The position numbers and the translations under genes were made by a program. A DNA stretch of 64,000 nucleotides, taken from Hymenobacter sp. YIM 151500-1 (GTDB taxonomy: Bacteria > Bacteroidota > Bacteroidia > Cytophagales > Hymenobacteraceae). This document shows, one piece after another, positions 60,391 through 64,000 of the stretch. How positions within the stretch are numbered: position 1 is the stretch's first letter; every line of letters starts with the position of its first letter. Where the stretch lies: positions 1,364,001-1,428,000 of the forward strand of contig NZ_CP110139.1 of assembly GCF_025979885.1 (NCBI RefSeq), in the 5' to 3' direction. The notes beneath the pieces are model-generated. The model saw only the letters and a list, made by a program, of their open reading frames with translations, was not told the origin of the DNA and did not search any database.

Positions 60391-61290
60391 ATGGAATATA
60401 AGGTTCGCATAAAAAACTTGTTTAGTCGTGAAAATGTCATCGACTTGCTGAAAGGAGGTAGATGTACGATATTTTCCGCAGCTAGTGGTGAGCAGTTGTT
60501 GCGTCCCTACATTCCGGGCACGGCTGCTTCCTTCTCACCTTCCACTCTCAACCGGATGCATCAGTTTAATGCTGGCCGCCCTCCGGTGCAGGAGACTCAT
60601 GACTATGCCCTATATTATTTATCCTCCAAAGGAGGCATGGAAAAAGATTATTATTTGGTAGATAGCCGCTGTTTAATTTATGACCGCCAAATACAGTGGG
60701 CCTATTGGGAGACACCTCTAATAGTGCCAGTTGTCGAAGGACTGGAGGTCACAGCTGCCCAAATCAAAGCCATTTGTCCACCAGCCAGCATGTCTAATAT
60801 TAAAAAGCACGTCACACATCTAAACGAAGCCATGCGTAAATACAAAATTAACACACGCTTACGCCAGGCTCATTTTTTGGCGCAAGTAGCCCATGAAAGT
60901 GACCATTTCAATACGGCTCGCGAATATGCAGATGGCAGCAAGTACGAAGGTAGACTTGACTTAGGAAATACCGAGCCAGGTGACGGAAAGAGGTTCCGAG
61001 GTCGAGGATTGATCCAGCTTACCGGCCGAGATGTGTACAAAAAATATGGAGCCTATTTAGGAAAGAATTTTATAGATGGCACTAATATGTTCCAAGTAGA
61101 ACAGGAACCTTATGCTTCGGATTCAGCAGGTTGGTTTTGGCTAATCTATAAAAAGAGTAAAGATATAAACGGCCGTGCGGATAGAGATGATGTAATAGCA
61201 GTTACCAGGGCTGTAAATGGTGGACGAAATGGCTTAACAGAGAGAATAAAGTATACTAACAATGCTAAAACTGTATTTGGCATAAGCTAA
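60391..61290 (+). CDS. GH19-type chitinase/muramidase effector with novel N-terminal domain
   Basis: 299 residues. The C-terminal half (about 125-299) is a glycoside hydrolase 19/lysozyme-like domain: LRQAHFLAQVAHESDHFNT with catalytic Glu169, a second acidic pocket around YEGRLDLGN (Glu186), FRGRGLIQLTGRDVYKKYG and ITRAVNGGRNGL-type end. Bacterial GH19 phage-type enzymes cut peptidoglycan. The first 120 residues (KVRIKNLFSRENVIDLLKGG onward, then DYALYYLSSKGG) have no signal peptide and no domain I know; they may be a loading domain for the VgrG system. Start ATG 60391, 12 nt after the preceding stop. AT-rich. Confidence 0.83.
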   Translation: MEYKVRIKNLFSRENVIDLLKGGRCTIFSAASGEQLLRPYIPGTAASFSPSTLNRMHQFNAGRPPVQETHDYALYYLSSKGGMEKDYYLVDSRCLIYDRQIQWAYWETPLIVPVVEGLEVTAAQIKAICPPASMSNIKKHVTHLNEAMRKYKINTRLRQAHFLAQVAHESDHFNTAREYADGSKYEGRLDLGNTEPGDGKRFRGRGLIQLTGRDVYKKYGAYLGKNFIDGTNMFQVEQEPYASDSAGWFWLIYKKSKDINGRADRDDVIAVTRAVNGGRNGLTERIKYTNNAKTVFGIS

Positions 61291-61311
61291 TTACTCCTAA
61301 AAACACTCCAG

Positions 61312-61722
61312 ATGAAGAAGTTTCTGATAATAATATATATAAATATTTCTTTTGCCTTATGCGTCAGCTGTAATGCTCAGGTTAAAACTGAAAATTCTAC
61401 ACCAGTCAAAAAGAGCACTACCAACTTATTAATAGGCACATGGCAATCTACTCAAGATCCTAAATTCAAGGTTAAAATAGATAATGACTTTTATTATGAG
61501 ATCTACAAGGGAACAGCGCCTTCCGCCTTAAGATATAAAAACACCAATAGATGTTCTTGTGATGATAAAAAATACGAATCGAGCAAGAACAACCTCTTAG
61601 TTACATACGAAGATGATCCTGCCGATTGTTATTGCTATTCAATAATTAAACTTGACGGCAACTATTTGTCTTTGACATACCTAGGAAGAGGCAATACATT
61701 AACTTTTAAGAAAGTCAGGTAA
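61312..61722 (+). CDS. Lipoprotein, candidate immunity to the GH19 effector
   Basis: 136 residues. Signal with lipobox LCVSC (about 16-20), mature start NAQVKTENS, then a lipocalin/immunity-like beta domain (GTWQSTQDPKFKVKIDNDFYYEIY, LSLTYLGRGNTLTFKKV). Four further cysteines in two CxC pairs (CSC at about 81-83, CYC at about 106-108) probably form disulfides. It starts 21 nt after the GH19 gene and has the lowest GC of the window. A lipid-anchored periplasmic inhibitor next to a wall hydrolase is the usual immunity arrangement. Confidence in the gene is high, in the role moderate. Confidence 0.72.
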   Translation: MKKFLIIIYINISFALCVSCNAQVKTENSTPVKKSTTNLLIGTWQSTQDPKFKVKIDNDFYYEIYKGTAPSALRYKNTNRCSCDDKKYESSKNNLLVTYEDDPADCYCYSIIKLDGNYLSLTYLGRGNTLTFKKVR

Positions 61723-61768
61723 AAACCTCTAAGCGCCTCCACGCTAATCTAGACATTCCCCCTACCTC

Positions 61769-61806
61769 AAACCGCCCGCACGCCTCATGCGGGCGGTTTC
61801 TTTTCT
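61769..61806 (+). terminator. Terminator closing the effector island
   Basis: AAACCGCCCGCA pairs with TGCGGGCGGTTT, followed by TTTCTTTTCT. High GC returns immediately after. Confidence 0.88.
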
Positions 61807-61839
61807 ATCTTCCGGCCCCAAACTTTCTCCTTCTCCCCT

Positions 61840-63372
61840 ATGTCCGAAAAACAAGGTCAGTTTCAGCGGGCCATTACGCTGTTCGACGCCGTCATGATTG
61901 TGACGGGCAGCATGATTGGCTCGGGTATTTTTATCGTGTCGGCCGACATTGCCCGGCAGGTGGGCTCCAGCGGGTGGCTGCTGGTGGTGTGGCTGCTCAC
62001 GGGCGTCATTACCCTGGCTGGGGCCATCAGCTACGGCGAGCTGGCTTCCATGTTTCCGAAGGTGGGCGGGCAGTACGTATATCTGCGCGAGGCCTACAAC
62101 AAGCTGGTGGCGTTTCTGTACGGCTGGTCGTTGTTTCTGGTGATTCAGACCGGGGTTATTGCGGCCGTGGCCGTGGCTTTTGCCAAGTTCACGGGTGTGT
62201 TGCTACCCTGGTTTAGCGTGAAGAACGTGCTGTTTCGGGCCGAGCCTCTGCGGCTGCCGCTGGTGGGTGAGTACACGTTTGAGTTCAGCAGCGTGCAGTT
62301 GCTGGCCATTCTGCTTATTGTTGGTATTACGGCCATCAACGCCCGCGGCGTGCGGGCCGGCAAGCTGATTCAGAACGTGCTGGGCTCCACCAAGCTCGTG
62401 GCCCTGGCCCTGCTCATCCTGGGCGGGGTTACTTTGGGGCTGAATGCCGAGGCCGTGCAGGCCAACTTCCAGGATATGTGGACGGCTGTGCGCTTCCCGG
62501 TGCCTGGCGCATCGGCCTCGCCCCTGCCCCTGACCCTGAGCGGACTGGTGGTAGCCGTGGGCATGGCCATGACCGGCTCCCTGTTTTCGTCGGACTCCTG
62601 GAACAACATCGGGTTTGCGGGCGAGGAAATCGTGAACCCCGAGCGGACCCTGGTGCGCAGCATGGCCTTGGGCACGGCCATTGTCACGGCCCTGTACATT
62701 CTCTCCAACGTGGTGTACCTGCTGGTACTCCCCCTGGCCGGCTCTCCGGACGCACCCACCATTGCCGGCCGCGGCATCATGTACGCCACCGACGACCGGG
62801 TAGCCACCGCCGTAGCCGAGCACGTGCTGGGTCCGGCCGGGGCCGTGGTGCTGGCCGTGCTGATTATGCTAAGCACGTTCGGGGCCAACAACGGCATTAT
62901 CCTGAGCGGGGCACGGGCCTATTACGCCATGGCCAAAGACGGCCTGTTCTTCCCCGGCCTGGCCCGCCTCAACGCGGCTGGCGTGCCCAGCCGGGCTTTG
63001 TGGGCGCAATGCCTGTGGGCCAGCCTGTTGTGCTTGTCGGGCTCCTACGGGCAGCTGCTCAACTACGTTATGTTCTCGGTGATTCTGTTTTACGTCATCA
63101 CCATCATCGGCATTTTCGTGCTGCGCCGCACCCGGCCCACCGCGCCCCGCCCCTACCGGGCCTGGGGCTACCCGGTGCTGCCAGCGCTGTACGTAGTGCT
63201 GGCCTCAGGCTTCTGCCTCATCCTGCTGCTGGCCCCCGACACCGCCGAGTTTTCGCGGCGCGGGCTGTTGCTGGTGGCCCTGGGCGTGCCGGTGTACTTC
63301 CTGTTCGGCAGCCGGTTTGCCGGCGGTACACCTTCCGTCCCGACCGAAACGCCGCAGCGGCAGGCGCAGTAA
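61840..63372 (+). CDS. APC family amino acid permease
   Basis: 510 residues, about 12 membrane helices. The substrate-binding first helix has GSMIGSGIFIVSADIA (about 23-38), the classic APC GSGIF motif. The consensus amphipathic region reads GELASMFPKVGGQYVYLREAYN, and SDSWNNIGFAGEEIVNPERTL (about 244-264) is the LAT/SteT-like helix 6 region. FGANNGIILSGARAYYAMAKDGLF is the helix 8 signature. Amino acid exchanger or symporter of the LAT-like branch; substrate unknown. ATG 61840. Ends at a strong terminator. Confidence 0.93.
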   Translation: MSEKQGQFQRAITLFDAVMIVTGSMIGSGIFIVSADIARQVGSSGWLLVVWLLTGVITLAGAISYGELASMFPKVGGQYVYLREAYNKLVAFLYGWSLFLVIQTGVIAAVAVAFAKFTGVLLPWFSVKNVLFRAEPLRLPLVGEYTFEFSSVQLLAILLIVGITAINARGVRAGKLIQNVLGSTKLVALALLILGGVTLGLNAEAVQANFQDMWTAVRFPVPGASASPLPLTLSGLVVAVGMAMTGSLFSSDSWNNIGFAGEEIVNPERTLVRSMALGTAIVTALYILSNVVYLLVLPLAGSPDAPTIAGRGIMYATDDRVATAVAEHVLGPAGAVVLAVLIMLSTFGANNGIILSGARAYYAMAKDGLFFPGLARLNAAGVPSRALWAQCLWASLLCLSGSYGQLLNYVMFSVILFYVITIIGIFVLRRTRPTAPRPYRAWGYPVLPALYVVLASGFCLILLLAPDTAEFSRRGLLLVALGVPVYFLFGSRFAGGTPSVPTETPQRQAQ

Positions 63373-63391
63373 CCCGACGAGCATAGCACGT

Positions 63392-63429
63392 AAAAGCCCC
63401 ACCAGCGCCGGCTGGTGGGGCTTTTGTAT
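63392..63429 (+). terminator. Terminator after the permease
   Basis: AAAAGCCCCACCAGC pairs with GCTGGTGGGGCTTTT, then GTATT. Confidence 0.87.
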
Positions 63430-63546
63430 TCGAGTGGAGTGTAGCGCGAAGCTTTTGCTTCTCTCATGCGCGGAAGAAGTTTCGCACCGCTATGGCTTTA
63501 CCCTTTCATCTCTAACTTCTCACCTCTAGCCTCTCACTTCTACACC

Positions 63547-64000
63547 CTACCGCCGACGGCGGCGGGGGGCGTCGGCGCGGGGTACCAGGGTTACGTTTTG
63601 AGTCTGGCTGCCGCGGGTGCGTAGCTCCTGGTCTTCGTAGCCGCCGTAGCCATACACCACGGTGTTGTCGCCGGCCGGGACTTCCAGCTTGTAGTTGCCT
63701 TTGGCGTCGGTGCCAGTACCGGTGCGCTGGCCTTTTATCATGACGGTAGCCCCGGCCAAGGGGCGGCCTTCCTCATCGAGGACGCGGCCCGCGAGCGTAA
63801 CCGTGGGGGCCGGGGCCGCGTCGGCGGGAGCGGCAGGCACGGGCTCGATAACAATTTCCTCGGCTGCTTCCGGAGCGGGAGCCGCCTCCGGAGCCACCGA
63901 AGCGGCCGGGGCCGGCGCAGCCGGCGCGGGAGCCACCCGAGCTACCTCCGTTTTCTCTTCGGCCGCTTCTGCTGCTGCTGCTTCGGGAGTTGCTTCGGGC
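63547..64000 (-). CDS. Carboxypeptidase-regulatory-like domain protein (5' end outside window)
   Basis: C-terminal 150 codons of a protein that begins beyond base 64000. The visible part starts in Ala/Pro/Glu-rich low-complexity sequence (about 60 residues) and ends in one CarboxypepD_reg beta-sandwich: TLAGRVLDEEGRPLAGATVMIKG, TGTDAKGNYKLEVPAGDN, VVYGYGGYEDQELRTRG. A tail APRRRRR closes it. Such domains occur in TonB-dependent or TonB-like envelope proteins; without the N-terminus no role can be fixed. A GTG at 63936 is not believed to be the start, since the frame continues upstream. Confidence 0.75.
   Translation of the reverse strand, partial: PEATPEAAAAEAAEEKTEVARVAPAPAAPAPAASVAPEAAPAPEAAEEIVIEPVPAAPADAAPAPTVTLAGRVLDEEGRPLAGATVMIKGQRTGTGTDAKGNYKLEVPAGDNTVVYGYGGYEDQELRTRGSQTQNVTLVPRADAPRRRRR

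Overview
The window comes from a high-GC member of the Bacteroidota, most likely a Hymenobacter-type organism. I base this on a PorT-like barrel next to ubiE/menG, a PorE-like OmpA protein, a DUF5606 protein, the Bacteroidota promoter element TAnnTTTG in front of many genes, many TonB/carboxypeptidase-regulatory and FAS1-type surface proteins, and almost no Shine-Dalgarno sequences. This is inference from content; no database was searched.

Layout. 1-9.9 kb: ftsK (3' part cut by the window edge), a polytopic membrane protein, xerD, aroQ, a class V aminotransferase, marC, rnhA and an acyltransferase. 10-15.4 kb: a TrmN6-like methyltransferase, a two-gene ABC exporter with a saccharopine-dehydrogenase-like gene, cytidine deaminase and a small serine hydrolase. 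15.7-22.7 kb: SDR, porT, ubiE/menG and a PorE-like OmpA protein on the minus strand, then engB, a TonB-C protein and DUF5606 on the plus strand. 23-32.3 kb: fbp, aspartate kinase, enoyl-CoA hydratase, a Fur/PerR-type regulator with a peroxiredoxin lacking its resolving cysteine, the Kdo transferase waaA, rsgA, a fasciclin lipoprotein and a cyclophilin. 32.9-46.4 kb: a response regulator, a large unknown lipoprotein, a radical SAM/SPASM-like enzyme, a MoxR/ChlI-like AAA+ with a VWA partner, DUF427, an Ada-like repair protein, DUF1203, an acyl-ACP desaturase and a membrane protein. 46.8-56.7 kb: a GT39-like protein, then GT2, a WzxE-like flippase and a FemAB/GNAT-like protein (an envelope polysaccharide group), corA, and a giant DUF3352-like beta-propeller protein.

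The accessory highlight is 56.9-61.7 kb: VgrG, a PAAR protein with a papain-like peptidase tail, a cytosolic immunity candidate, a GH19-type muramidase/chitinase with a novel N-terminal domain, and a lipoprotein immunity candidate. Base composition drops sharply from inside the PAAR gene (about 59.06 kb) to about 61.73 kb, as expected for a swapped toxin cassette behind a conserved delivery spike. No sheath, tube or ATPase genes are in the window, so these look like an orphan cargo locus.

A second unexplained theme is the intergenic DNA. More than a dozen gaps hold large inverted repeats (39-78 bp arms, several perfect). Many have arms that are tandem variants of a 7-9 nt word, often nested around a second palindrome. 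Several neighbouring genes end inside these repeats, so the repeats encode the last residues of the proteins. No rRNA, tRNA, CRISPR array or insertion sequence was seen.
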